Of a stretch of DNA of 64,000 nucleotides, positions 26,675-34,625 are shown in pieces. Positions within the stretch are counted from its first letter, which is position 1. Every line of letters begins with the position of its first letter. A model generated the notes under the pieces. That model did not search any database. It was not told the origin of the DNA and saw only the letters and a list, made by a program, of their open reading frames with translations. The DNA lies in the NCBI RefSeq assembly GCF_000590475.1, contig NZ_CP007441.1, forward strand, positions 4,657,032 through 4,721,031. The letters run 5' to 3'. A program made the translations under genes and the position numbers. This DNA comes from Stutzerimonas stutzeri. GTDB lineage: Bacteria; Pseudomonadota; Gammaproteobacteria; Pseudomonadales; Pseudomonadaceae.

Positions 26675-27604
26675 TCAAGCGATCGGCACGATGCGCACCC
26701 ACCAGCGGGTCCGCTCGACAATTTCCACAGGCAACAGGTGGGTAAGGTTGCGCAGCATCAAGGCGGGTTCATCCAGCCGGAATATCCCGGACAGCCGAAG
26801 ATCGGCCACCTCGGGATCGCACCCCAGCCAACCCTGTCGATAGCGCCCCGCTTCAGCGAGAAAATCAGCCAGGCTGATATCACTGACCACCAGTAAGCCA
26901 CGCGCCCAGGCAAAGGGATCGATAGGGCTCCGACGCAGCGTCATAAACCCCGTCGCCGATACGCCCACGCCCTCTCCCGCCTGCAAAAGGCGTTGCCCGG
27001 ACTCGGCAGAGACGAGCATCTCGCCGCTTTGCACTCGAATCTCGCTATAACCGTCGCGCTCGCGCACCAGCCCCCGCGCCTGTCGCCCAGCACAACTGGC
27101 GAAGCGACAGCGAAGACGCCACTGCGCACCTTCCACCAGCAATTCACCGGAACGCAGCACCAATTCGTCGCCCTGCACATCCAGCGCGCTGCCGGTGTTG
27201 AGCAAAACCTCGACACCAGCCGCCAGATCCAACCGCCGGCGCTCACCGGTGGCAGTGACAAGGTCGGCGCGCCAGCCCGGCGCTGCGGTCGTTGCCAGTA
27301 ACGCCGCGCTTGCTGTCGCCAGGCCAAAGCCGAGTAGCTTCAGCGTGCGGCGGCGGCCGAGGTCGGCTTCAGCGCGCCGTAACAGCGGAATGGTGTGCGC
27401 CGCAGCGGGCAATTGGCTGTCATGAAACAGGCCGTCCAGTTGCCGCAACCGTTGCCAGGCCAGCAAGTGTCGCTTGTCCTGGCGCAACCAGTCCTGCAGT
27501 TGGTTATCAAGCTCGCCGCACCGGGCATCGGTGCGCAGCCGCATCTGCCACTCGATAGCCGCCCGTACGATGGCCTCTGGCAGACGCTCGGCCGCCGCCC
27601 TCAC
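26675..27604 (-). CDS. FecR-type anti-sigma factor / signal transducer
   Basis: A 309-residue FecR-like protein. The N-terminal DUF4880-type part (AAIEWQMRLRTDARCGELDN) is followed by a membrane helix (LKLLGFGLATASAALLATTA) and a FecR domain (VTATGERRRLDLAAGVEVLL). The chosen GTG at 27604 overlaps the sigma-factor stop as GTGA, mirroring the ATGA coupling of the first fecI-fecR pair; the frame continues to 27634. The C-terminal part (DISLADFLAEAGRYRQGWLG) is the receptor-contact region and is strikingly similar to the same segment in the first FecR. Confidence 0.9.
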   Translation of the reverse strand: MRAAAERLPEAIVRAAIEWQMRLRTDARCGELDNQLQDWLRQDKRHLLAWQRLRQLDGLFHDSQLPAAAHTIPLLRRAEADLGRRRTLKLLGFGLATASAALLATTAAPGWRADLVTATGERRRLDLAAGVEVLLNTGSALDVQGDELVLRSGELLVEGAQWRLRCRFASCAGRQARGLVRERDGYSEIRVQSGEMLVSAESGQRLLQAGEGVGVSATGFMTLRRSPIDPFAWARGLLVVSDISLADFLAEAGRYRQGWLGCDPEVADLRLSGIFRLDEPALMLRNLTHLLPVEIVERTRWWVRIVPIA

Positions 27605-28119
27605 GGCGCCGTCTCGTAGCACACGCGATAACAATGCAGCAGGGCGCCGGCCACATGGCGCTCCACGGTACGGCTGGACACACCCAACTCCAGCGCCACT
27701 TGGGCATGGTTCAGGCCGCCGAGCTGATACAGCAGAAAGGCTTCACGTACCACAGGCTTGACGCCGTCTAGCATCTGCGCGATGCGCTCGAGGCATTGCA
27801 ACGCCTCGTGACGAACCTCGGGCGAGGGGTAGCTAGGCTCGGGCAATTGCGCCAGCGCTTCAAGATAGGCGCGCTCCAGCGCATCTCGGCGCCAGTGGTC
27901 GATCACCAGTCCACGCGCGATACGCGCCAGCAAAGCACGAGGCGCCCGGTCGCTGATTGGCTGGCCACGCATCAGCAGCCGCACAAAGGTGTCTTGGGCC
28001 AGATCCGCCGCCTGTTGCGTACAGCCAACCGTGCGCCGCAGCCAGCCATGCAGCCAGCCGTGGTGAGTGCCGTACAACATCTCTAGGGGGACGACGGAAT
28101 CCGATTCATGTAACGACAC
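27601..28119 (-). CDS. FecI-family ECF sigma factor (iron starvation)
   Basis: A 172-residue ECF sigma factor of the FecI group: THHGWLHGWLRRTVGCTQQA and DLAQDTFVRLLMR form region 2; LGGLNHAQVALELGVSSRTV forms region 4. The start is uncertain. A GTG at 28119 has GAGG seven bases upstream and is used here; a TTG at 28140 is the in-frame alternative. A Fur-like box lies about 70 bases upstream, so iron would repress it. The whole unit stands next to the glmS attachment site of the Tn7-like element. Confidence 0.88.
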   Translation of the reverse strand: MSLHESDSVVPLEMLYGTHHGWLHGWLRRTVGCTQQAADLAQDTFVRLLMRGQPISDRAPRALLARIARGLVIDHWRRDALERAYLEALAQLPEPSYPSPEVRHEALQCLERIAQMLDGVKPVVREAFLLYQLGGLNHAQVALELGVSSRTVERHVAGALLHCYRVCYETAP

Positions 28120-28185
28120 AGGCACGCCTCGGGCAAACAAGCGCGAAAAACCATGAATGGCATGGCAACCGCGAGCACCTTAATC

Positions 28186-28205
28186 GCGAATCATTACCAT
28201 TACAA
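28186..28205 (-). promoter_or_regulatory. Fur-box-like operator upstream of the second fecI
   Basis: On the minus strand the sequence reads GTAATGGTAATGATTCGC, close to three NATWAT-type hexamers of the Fur consensus. Its position, about 70 bases before the sigma-factor start, suits iron repression of the sigma factor. Confidence 0.6.
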
Positions 28206-28255
28206 CTAGGCGAGAGATCGATACCTCGCAGGCGCCGCCCAATGACGCCTGAGCA

Positions 28256-28260
28256 GGAGG
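28256..28260. repeat. Left target-site duplication of the Tn7-like element (GGAGG)
   Basis: GGAGG lies immediately before the left end (TGTGGG) and recurs at 51402-51406 immediately after the right end. Tn7-family insertion makes 5-bp duplications. Confidence 0.9.
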
Positions 28261-28476
28261 TGTGGGATGAAAATAAAGTTTCATCCAATCCAAATATAAA
28301 CCATCTATCTACATGTCCGCAAAAAGACCATATAAATCAACTAGATAAGATACTATTGAAGAAATCAGGCTAGGGTTTGTATCCAATTAGAAAATAGCAG
28401 ACGCGGTTAAAGTATCATCCAATTTCCTATCAGGGCGCCCCACCCAGGCCAAAGCTGTGAAAATAAAGTTTCATCC
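28261..28476. promoter_or_regulatory. Left end of the transposon with three TnsB-type sites
   Basis: Three copies of a roughly 20-bp motif ending AAAGT(T/A)TCATCC lie at 28267-28286, about 28403-28420 (degenerate) and 28457-28476, spread over some 210 bases. The spaced arrangement at this end and the tandem arrangement at the other match Tn7, where TnsB binds such repeats. Confidence 0.88.
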
Positions 28477-28486
28477 AATTGCCGGG

Positions 28487-28842
28487 CGCCTAGCGGGGTG
28501 GGATTGTGGAGAGGCTGCGTTACCCAGCCCCAGCGAACTGATGGTGAGCAGAACTACGTAGCGGACTAGCTAGCGCACACCAACTTCACGATATCGGCCT
28601 GATCGCATTGTGCTTAGAGCAGATGAAGCTCACCAACTGCTGGCCCCTGCTGGCAAGGTTGTAGGGTTATTGCGCCGAACTTTGAAAGGGCATGCTCCAG
28701 CACGATTTTAGATTTGGGCACAAAAATGCGCCCAACCGGAGCCACCAAGCCCAACCATCTGTTTGCAGCTGCTCCGATGGTTTCCTTACTCATCCCCCAT
28801 CATCCTTATGGCTAGCCTCGATCTTCAGGTCAGAGCCCAAGG
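28487..28842. other. Gene-free stretch inside the left end
   Basis: About 350 bases between the left-end repeats and the first cargo gene. No convincing gene, hairpin terminator or RNA was seen; it should hold the promoter of the next gene. Confidence 0.4.
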
Positions 28843-30639
28843 TTGCCTAACGCTGAACAGATACTTATGAGCAGTGCACTTCTAGAAATTCCAAAAAACA
28901 CAAAATTCCTATCTGACATGGGCAAGCACCTCGTCGAGCTTGAGCGGAAACTTCAGCAGCACGGTTTCTTTCAAGATGCCCAATCCGCAGCATTGCTGCC
29001 CGCCCGGGAGAGCAGCACATTCTTCACTCAATGCATTCAGGCAATGGAGACAGAGTTTGAGGCGGACCTGAATGCGTACTCAACTATGCGGTGGATATAT
29101 TACCTACGGCGCATACCCAACGTGTTTTTTGATGGAAGATTGTCTTCTACCGGTGCTAACACTCGCGTTCTGGCCGAAGTCTATGCAAATCGTAGTCAAG
29201 CGGCAGAGCCCGCTGCCTTCGGACCTAGCGGCTTTGTCTTTCCCACCGACGGGGGCACGCTAGAACACATTGCTCGCCTAATGGCATTCACCGTGATCGT
29301 CTCCGACTTGCAGCTCGGCTTTCGATTGGCGAGCAAGGGATTCGATTACCGCTTTGGCAATGACGGCCGTAAAGCACTCAGAGGCCGTCTTTTGGCAGGT
29401 GCCGTGTTCGCCCCTTTAACCAATGTTCCCTCACCTCTCCCACGACCGGTACTCAACCCGACGCTGGCGGCAGCATTAAGGCTTTATGATCAGCGCCATA
29501 ACTATATGGCAGATACATTCCTTAGTATCGCAATGGGCCAAGTCGGGTTAGCTCGCGGGCTTGCGGACGTCGACGCCGAGAGAATGGTGGATATTTCTCG
29601 CGCATTCTGGGGGCTGCACGAAGATCGAAAGTTCTCGCCCCAAGAGCTTCTCAAAGGGCATCCCAACGCGGCGATCTATGAGGATGATGTGAAGGTTCTG
29701 ATTAGGTTCGGCCCTGCAGACCTCGACCTTACGCGGTTGTTCGAGCTCTATCGTCTGCCTGCAATGGCGGGCAACGCAATTGACTCCAATTCGTCGCTTT
29801 GCCTGATCTCAGTGATGCTCGGGGGGCACTTACTCAAAACACGACGCTTCTCATGTCTTCGGGTCATGGAAGTCGGCTACTTCATCGTTGATCCCAGTGA
29901 GTGGGCTGAGGCCGGTGAAAAAGAGTACGCCAACGTTTGTGACGAAATCAGGCTGCACCTTCCGCAGTTCCAAGCGCCCAATGATTTCGCGGCGTTTAGC
30001 CGCAGCTGCCTGGCGTTCAAAGGTGAGGTCTGGCCCCTTGCTCATGGAGCCCCAGTGAAAATTACCGGCGACTACGTTTGCATCGACATGTGGGCCGCCT
30101 CTATGGGTTTTCTGGCTTGGCTCCAGTTCCCAAGGATTCAAGGACATGTCGCTAATGCGCGAGCGATTAAGTTTGAGGACCTGGTCCAGGACGTCATTGA
30201 CCAAAGCCGCTGGGCCGACCGGTCCTCCCGGGCGCTGCGCCAGAAAACACTGAATCTTAATGGGCGAGCCTTGACCGATATCGACGCAATCGGCGCCTAC
30301 AATGGCACAATTCTTTTGGTCTCTTGCAAGAGCATCCCGTACACGCGCGAGTATGACCAGGGCGCCCACAACGCCATTCGCAATGCAGCTTCAACCGTGG
30401 ATAGAGGCGTTGACTACTGGTCAGGTATCGTCGATCAGCTTAACGCTCAGAGGGTCGGCGACAACTTCGACCTGTCGGGCTTCACACAAATTGTAGGTGT
30501 GGTCTGTACCCCTTTCGTGGTCTACACGAGCCATTCCAGGTCAGTCGAGAGGTCTATCGGAAGATTGCGATGGTCGAGCTCTCTGGATGAGCTACTCGAA
30601 TTTCTGACAACGTGTGCTGATTCTGATGCACAGGAATAG
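28843..30639 (+). CDS. Cargo protein with C-terminal restriction-endonuclease-like domain
   Basis: A 598-residue soluble protein of unknown family. The C-terminal third has FEDLVQDVID (from residue 444) and LTDIDAIGAYNGTILLVSCK (477-496). This is the layout of a PD-(D/E)xK nuclease core: an N-terminal glutamate, an aspartate on a beta-hairpin, then xxK. The usual glutamate before CK is serine here, which may alter or abolish cleavage. The first ~430 residues show no motif I can name. The start is uncertain: TTG at 28843 or ATG at 28867, neither with a good ribosome site. As the first cargo gene, it is a candidate defence effector. Base composition is lower in GC than the chromosome. Confidence 0.75.
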   Translation: MPNAEQILMSSALLEIPKNTKFLSDMGKHLVELERKLQQHGFFQDAQSAALLPARESSTFFTQCIQAMETEFEADLNAYSTMRWIYYLRRIPNVFFDGRLSSTGANTRVLAEVYANRSQAAEPAAFGPSGFVFPTDGGTLEHIARLMAFTVIVSDLQLGFRLASKGFDYRFGNDGRKALRGRLLAGAVFAPLTNVPSPLPRPVLNPTLAAALRLYDQRHNYMADTFLSIAMGQVGLARGLADVDAERMVDISRAFWGLHEDRKFSPQELLKGHPNAAIYEDDVKVLIRFGPADLDLTRLFELYRLPAMAGNAIDSNSSLCLISVMLGGHLLKTRRFSCLRVMEVGYFIVDPSEWAEAGEKEYANVCDEIRLHLPQFQAPNDFAAFSRSCLAFKGEVWPLAHGAPVKITGDYVCIDMWAASMGFLAWLQFPRIQGHVANARAIKFEDLVQDVIDQSRWADRSSRALRQKTLNLNGRALTDIDAIGAYNGTILLVSCKSIPYTREYDQGAHNAIRNAASTVDRGVDYWSGIVDQLNAQRVGDNFDLSGFTQIVGVVCTPFVVYTSHSRSVERSIGRLRWSSSLDELLEFLTTCADSDAQE

Positions 30640-31053
30640 GTCTCGGTCCGCCGAAGATGGCTAGTCACATCACGTTGCTACGAGACCCCACTACACCAGC
30701 TAGCCAAGCACCGGGCAGTTGATTCCGTTGTTCCAAGACTAACGGCTGCAGGTAGCGACGATGTTTATGGCAACTCCTCCACGGGTGGGAGGACAAGGAT
30801 GGCTAGCGAGAGCAGGGGACGCTAATCGGCCAAGACGGGGCACCTCACCGCATGAAACCGGCAATGGACGCAGCCTATTTTTAGAATCTTGCGGGGACAT
30901 TTGGTAACCGAGTAGCCTAGCTACAGGCACGTTCGGTAGGTGCCCGCCGTCCACTCTGGCGAAGCAATAGCACTATCGTGATTTCACCCGTTTCATACCA
31001 ACCCTGTATGGGTTCTCGTAGTGGACACCAGGCCCAGCCCTTGGAGGCTGACC
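30640..31053. other. Gene-free stretch between cargo genes
   Basis: About 410 bases. No supported gene was found; short frames lack ribosome sites. A ribosome site for the following gene lies at its right edge. Confidence 0.4.
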
Positions 31054-31683
31054 ATGCAACACACCCCGACTTTTGCTGACGTCCAGAACGTCAAGCGTCA
31101 CGCCAAGCATCTCAAGCAAATTCATCCTGAACTGCCTTATAGCAAGCGGCTCGATCGCGCTGCGGCTGACCTTCTCGGTCTCCGAAACTATCACGAGCTG
31201 AGCAGCCGGTTTCAGGCTGTAATTGATCAGTATCTGGATTCACCTACTGGCCCTAATGCCGTCGCGCATTGCCTCTACTGTGACTTTCGGTTCGCTGCGG
31301 ATCTTAAAGAGGATCAGCAACAGCACCGCCAGATTCATGAGCGGGTTATGGAGGTCCACGAGATTACGGGCTACCGCCCAGGCACTTACGTGGAGCGGGA
31401 AGCCTTGAAAAAGGATGGTAATGCCAAGGCGCGCAGTGCCGTTCCTCTGGAAGAGCGTATTAAGGGGGGAATCTTGGTGCTGCGCGGATGGTTCGACCGC
31501 TCATATCGCAGCGCTATCGATGAGGGGCAGTGGCGTAAGCACCCATCTTTCGATGAATACGTGGCCATGATGATCCCGTACCTTGAGGATCCACTTCCTG
31601 ATTTGGCGCCATCTTTGGCTGAGCGCTACGGGCGCACGCCTGGCGTGATCGCTCATGGGCAGACCAACTGGCCATTGCTGTAG
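31054..31683 (+). CDS. Conserved mobile-element protein with a C2H2-like motif
   Basis: A 209-residue protein. Residues 1-50 hold IHPELPYSKRLDRAAADLLG and LRNYHELS, a pattern like the Glyoxalase-related helical module common on plasmids (serine, then leucine-rich helix, then NYHEL). A C2H2-type zinc motif follows, CLYCDFRFAADLKEDQQQHR with QIH after it: two cysteines three apart, then two histidines four apart. The rest shows no known motif. The ATG at 31054 has GGAGG six bases upstream. A strong terminator lies ten bases after the stop. I regard it as a plasmid- or island-type gene of unknown role. Confidence 0.75.
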   Translation: MQHTPTFADVQNVKRHAKHLKQIHPELPYSKRLDRAAADLLGLRNYHELSSRFQAVIDQYLDSPTGPNAVAHCLYCDFRFAADLKEDQQQHRQIHERVMEVHEITGYRPGTYVEREALKKDGNAKARSAVPLEERIKGGILVLRGWFDRSYRSAIDEGQWRKHPSFDEYVAMMIPYLEDPLPDLAPSLAERYGRTPGVIAHGQTNWPLL

Positions 31684-31692
31684 CAGGCAACC

Positions 31693-31718
31693 AGAGCCCG
31701 GCTTCGGCCAGGCTCTTT
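31693..31718 (+). terminator. Rho-independent terminator
   Basis: AGAGCC-C-GGC, a TTCG tetraloop, GCC-A-GGCTCT, then TTTCG. It sits ten bases after the preceding stop codon. Confidence 0.8.
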
Positions 31719-32088
31719 CGTCCTAGTGATGAAAGCGATTGGGGCTTCTGCCGCGAAAAAGTTGTGGGTTGTTCCGCGTCAGCAAGCCCCTCTTCCCAGA
31801 CCCTACACCCTATCAGCACGGTGAGGACATTGAGTACGGCGAGGACGATCAGCACGACGAGCACCGAAATCTAAAAATTAGACTATGAAAATCAAGCGTT
31901 TATAAGCTTCCCGTGTGCGATATCGCGCAATTCGTCTATATCAACTAGCCTCATATCACGTATTTGGATGCTCTGTATCGTTCATTCGCATGCATAAAAA
32001 TGCGCGATATGTGCGCGTAATGACGGTTTGTCATCGTCCATGGATGCTTGGACACTGAGCTCAACCGAAATCGGATAAGGGCTTCAAA
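31719..32088. other. AT-rich control region before the next cargo gene
   Basis: About 370 bases. From 31870 on it is AT-rich and holds related GCGATATCGCGC and GCGCGATATGTGCGCG palindromes (near 31918 and 32004), which look like an operator for the gene downstream. No gene was seen. Confidence 0.4.
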
Positions 32089-32751
32089 ATGGCCAACGCA
32101 AAACAGTCTGCAAAACGTCGCTTAACGATGGCAGAACGCGCCCAGCAATTGATGCTGGTTCACTTCCCCGACGTGCCCGAGGCGTGCAAATGGTCGCGTA
32201 AAACTCACGACGGCTTCAGCACGATTCCTCGGACCCTGCCCATTGCCATGCAGATCATCGACGCTCAGTCGAAGGGACAGCCTGCCGGCCACGTACTGTT
32301 CTGTCTATGGGTGCGCATGCCCGATCATCCTGTCATTACGATCGAGAATCCCAGCACTTTGGCTGCTGAAGCGGGATTCCTCGGTGAGCGGGCCGTGGAT
32401 ACCTGGCGTCGCCGGATGAAGACGCTTCGGGATCTGCAATTCATCATTACCAAGCCAGGGGCATCTGGCGAATTTCACTATGTGATGCTCACCAATCCTA
32501 ACGCTGCGGTTGAGTGGATGCGCCAAAGCAACAAGGTCCAGGATGGCCTGTATGGCCGCTTCATCGAGCGACTGCCAGAGATTGGTGCCTATGGCGATAT
32601 CGAGGCAATCCGCGCTCATTGGGTTGCGCTCCAGGAGGCAGCGAAAGCGGCTGAAGCCGCCAAGCAGGCGTCGAGTGCCCCTGTGCCTCCGCCGCCATCC
32701 GCTCCATCCGCCAAACCAAAACGAGCCGGGAGGGCCAAGGCAAATGCATAG
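32089..32751 (+). CDS. Putative winged-helix/replication-type protein of mobile elements
   Basis: A 220-residue basic protein. The middle part (FSTIPRTLPIAMQIIDAQSK, then GHVLFCLWVRMPDHPVITIE) and a helix-rich WRRRMKTLRDLQFIITKPGA look like a winged-helix DNA-binding fold of the kind found in plasmid replication initiators or transcription factors on islands. The C-terminal tail is alanine- and proline-rich (APVPPPPSAPSAKPKRAGRA) and probably disordered. I cannot name the family with certainty. The palindromes upstream could be its binding sites. It overlaps the first of two small frames in the repeat region that follows. Confidence 0.65.
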   Translation: MANAKQSAKRRLTMAERAQQLMLVHFPDVPEACKWSRKTHDGFSTIPRTLPIAMQIIDAQSKGQPAGHVLFCLWVRMPDHPVITIENPSTLAAEAGFLGERAVDTWRRRMKTLRDLQFIITKPGASGEFHYVMLTNPNAAVEWMRQSNKVQDGLYGRFIERLPEIGAYGDIEAIRAHWVALQEAAKAAEAAKQASSAPVPPPPSAPSAKPKRAGRAKANA

Positions 32752-32760
32752 GAGGGTCTG

Positions 32761-32862
32761 GGGCATCGGGTGCCAGCCCACCCACCTTGATGCCCACAAA
32801 ATGAAAGCCCTGAACCCGCTGAGGGTCGAGTCTTGATTGGTCGGGGTGGTGGTGGCGCAACG
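32761..32862. repeat. Structured repeat, copy 1
   Basis: An imperfect ~100-bp repeat shared with 32920-33020. GGGCATCGGG (32761-32770) can pair with CTTGATGCCC (32786-32795), allowing two G-U pairs. A second helix is possible near AGCCC and GGGGT. It overlaps a 30-residue frame (32744-32836) whose core THLDAHKMKAL recurs in copy 2. Confidence 0.75.
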
Positions 32863-32893
32863 CTAGAGTGAAGTCTCGCTGACAGGAGGCTGT

Positions 32894-32980
32894 ATGCGAA
32901 TCGCGAAGAGAAGGGTCACGGGCATTGAGTGCGAGTCCACCCACCTCAATGCCCACAAAATGAAAGCCCTGACCAGCTGA
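32894..32980 (+). CDS. Possible 28-residue small protein within repeat copy 2
   Basis: An ATG at 32894 has GGAGG six bases upstream and opens a 28-residue frame. Its core GIECESTHLNAHKMKALTS is close to GIGCQPTHLDAHKMKALNP in the frame at 32744-32836 of copy 1. The good ribosome site and conserved core argue for translation. The overlap with strong hairpins means RNA structure could explain the conservation instead. No function is known. Confidence 0.4.
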   Translation: MRIAKRRVTGIECESTHLNAHKMKALTS

Positions 32981-33020
32981 GGGTCGAGTCTTGACTGGCC
33001 AGGGCTGTGGTGGCGCAACG
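32920..33020. repeat. Structured repeat, copy 2
   Basis: A second copy 159 bases after the first. GGGCATTGAG (32920-32929) pairs perfectly with CTCAATGCCC (32945-32954). AGCCCTG and CCAG (32965-32976) pair with CTGG and CAGGGCT (32995-33006). Between the copies a T-A pair in the first helix becomes C-G, a compensatory change. A strong terminator follows directly. Confidence 0.75.
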
Positions 33021-33022
33021 TT

Positions 33023-33062
33023 GGGGTGCTAGACCCCGAAGGAGTCTAGCACCCCTTTCTTT
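33023..33062 (+). terminator. Strong rho-independent terminator
   Basis: GGGGTGCTAGAC (33023-33034) pairs perfectly over 12 bp with GTCTAGCACCCC (33044-33055) and is followed by TTTCTTT. It ends transcription of the 32089 gene and/or of an RNA from the repeat region. Confidence 0.9.
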
Positions 33063-33145
33063 ATGGCAGGGGGTAGGCAGTTAGGGCACTGCGAGCTGGC
33101 TCTGCCTCTGACCGACAGTGGACAGCCTGCCAAGTCGGCTATCGG

Positions 33146-33179
33146 CCAAAAGCAGTCACCCGCCTCAGGCTGCTTTTGG
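33146..33179. repeat. 10-bp inverted repeat between convergent genes
   Basis: CCAAAAGCAG (33146-33155) faces CTGCTTTTGG (33170-33179). It lies between the terminator and the convergent peptidase gene and may stop transcription from the right. Confidence 0.5.
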
Positions 33180-33268
33180 TCGATTGAGGACATTAACATT
33201 GGAGTTCAGTGCAGAAAGTTATGCTTTGATGGTCCGCTGATACTGTTTATATGCAACGACGGAGTGAG

Positions 33269-34408
33269 TTAAGTCATTGCATAAGCGCGGAACCAATCGA
33301 TGTCTTGGACTGATACTCGGTAGGAGGTTTTAGCCTTAATAACTTCATCTACTGGCTTATGATGAATGATCCATGGGAATGAAGGACATGTAACTCTGGC
33401 GCTAACCTCAACACTAAGCTGGAAAGAACCAGTGCGGTCGCCAGCATTGATAGTGAAGGGAATATACCTTGTTTGCCCTGGCCGCAGTTCGAAACTGCTC
33501 AGCGCGCAGTGTTGAGAATGAAATGAAATTGCGCTTGCAGTGCTAAAACTTGCAGATACGTCATTTATTACCCACCGCTTGGCGGCCACCCCTTCAATGC
33601 CTGGCCAGTATAGTGCAACTCTCCCTGATATATCGCGACCTGGATAAACTGCTTGAGATAGGTGCTCAAAATAGATGCCGAGTTGGTCTGCCATTTCTAT
33701 ATCGTCTTTCGAGCAGTTGACCAGTGGAGTTACGTCCCTCAGTTCAGCATAGGGGATAAGTCTATTAGCCCCACCGCGATGTCCACCAAATGCCTTGGCA
33801 CTCCAAGGATCGTGAACAATAAATCCCTCGGAGTTGTAGCCAATAAAGACTATGGCATGACCGGTCACATCCAGATACTGCGCAATCTCATCATCCATCG
33901 GGTAAAGATCAGTAGTGAAATGAATCCTGCCAATAAGTGGTGCGCTCCTGGCGACCAATAAGCGCTTGAATATATAAAAATCGTGATTCGCGATATAAAT
34001 AGTTTGTGGATATCCGCGAATAAAATCAGTGGCTGCGATACCGTCCCCAATTTTAGGTGCTATGTGTATTGCTGGCGAATAATGAGATGGAAGGAGTCCT
34101 GTTCGCCTCACTAACATATCACTAAGGAGAACTTCAAAGCTCTCGTGCTTTATCCCTCTAAAATCCCTAGCGCCCAAGTCGTTCATAATCTCATCCTGAG
34201 TCGGGCAAGGTACATTGTGAAAAGCGGAAACCATCTGAGCGCAAGCAGCACCGCTGTAATGCCGATGTTCTTGATTGATAAATTGGACGTCAAGTTTAAA
34301 AGATTCCGGCAAGGTCAAATTCTCTTCCCATAAAGGAAGAAAAGTCCTAAGACGGTTTCGGATCTCGCCGTCAGGCGAAATGGTAAGATCTGGACGAACT
34401 TGCATCAT
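33269..34408 (-). CDS. Orphan C39-like cysteine peptidase-fold protein
   Basis: A 379-residue protein with a papain-like C39 layout. FINQEHRHYSGAACAQMVSA puts glutamine 46 and cysteine 56 in place; GHAIVFIGYNSEGFIVHDPW gives histidine 184 and aspartate 200. The last ~130 residues form a beta-rich domain with no motif I recognise. Unlike bacteriocin exporters there is no transporter, leader peptide or membrane segment, so it may process a cellular or phage protein. The start at 34408 has AAGGAG upstream. The AT content is clearly above that of the neighbouring chromosome, which points to a foreign source. Confidence 0.75.
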   Translation of the reverse strand: MMQVRPDLTISPDGEIRNRLRTFLPLWEENLTLPESFKLDVQFINQEHRHYSGAACAQMVSAFHNVPCPTQDEIMNDLGARDFRGIKHESFEVLLSDMLVRRTGLLPSHYSPAIHIAPKIGDGIAATDFIRGYPQTIYIANHDFYIFKRLLVARSAPLIGRIHFTTDLYPMDDEIAQYLDVTGHAIVFIGYNSEGFIVHDPWSAKAFGGHRGGANRLIPYAELRDVTPLVNCSKDDIEMADQLGIYFEHLSQAVYPGRDISGRVALYWPGIEGVAAKRWVINDVSASFSTASAISFHSQHCALSSFELRPGQTRYIPFTINAGDRTGSFQLSVEVSARVTCPSFPWIIHHKPVDEVIKAKTSYRVSVQDIDWFRAYAMT

Positions 34409-34447
34409 TCCACTCTCTCCTTAAGGGGCCGAGTGGCCCCTCCTTGA

Positions 34448-34625
34448 CTAAGTCAACGACGCACAAAAGCGTAGCTTTTGGGTGTCAGCTGTTTCCTCCT
34501 GCTGTGATTGATAGCCTTCCCTGCTCTTGCGCGACTCTCTGTTTTGCTTAAGTTTCAGAGATACGGGAGGGAAGACCACGCGGCTCTTGGCTGCGTTAAG
34601 GAGTGTAGCTGCGCGTCCAAGGTCT
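34448..34625 (-). pseudogene. Possible 3' remnant of a gene cut by the IS30 element
   Basis: The frame ending at 34448 (about 60 residues outside the insertion sequence, ADLGRAATLLNAAKSRVVF... to RFCASLT) runs into the left end of the IS30 element and stops 39 bases before the peptidase start. It may be the tail of a gene that once preceded the peptidase. Composition alone does not prove it was ever a gene. Confidence 0.3.
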
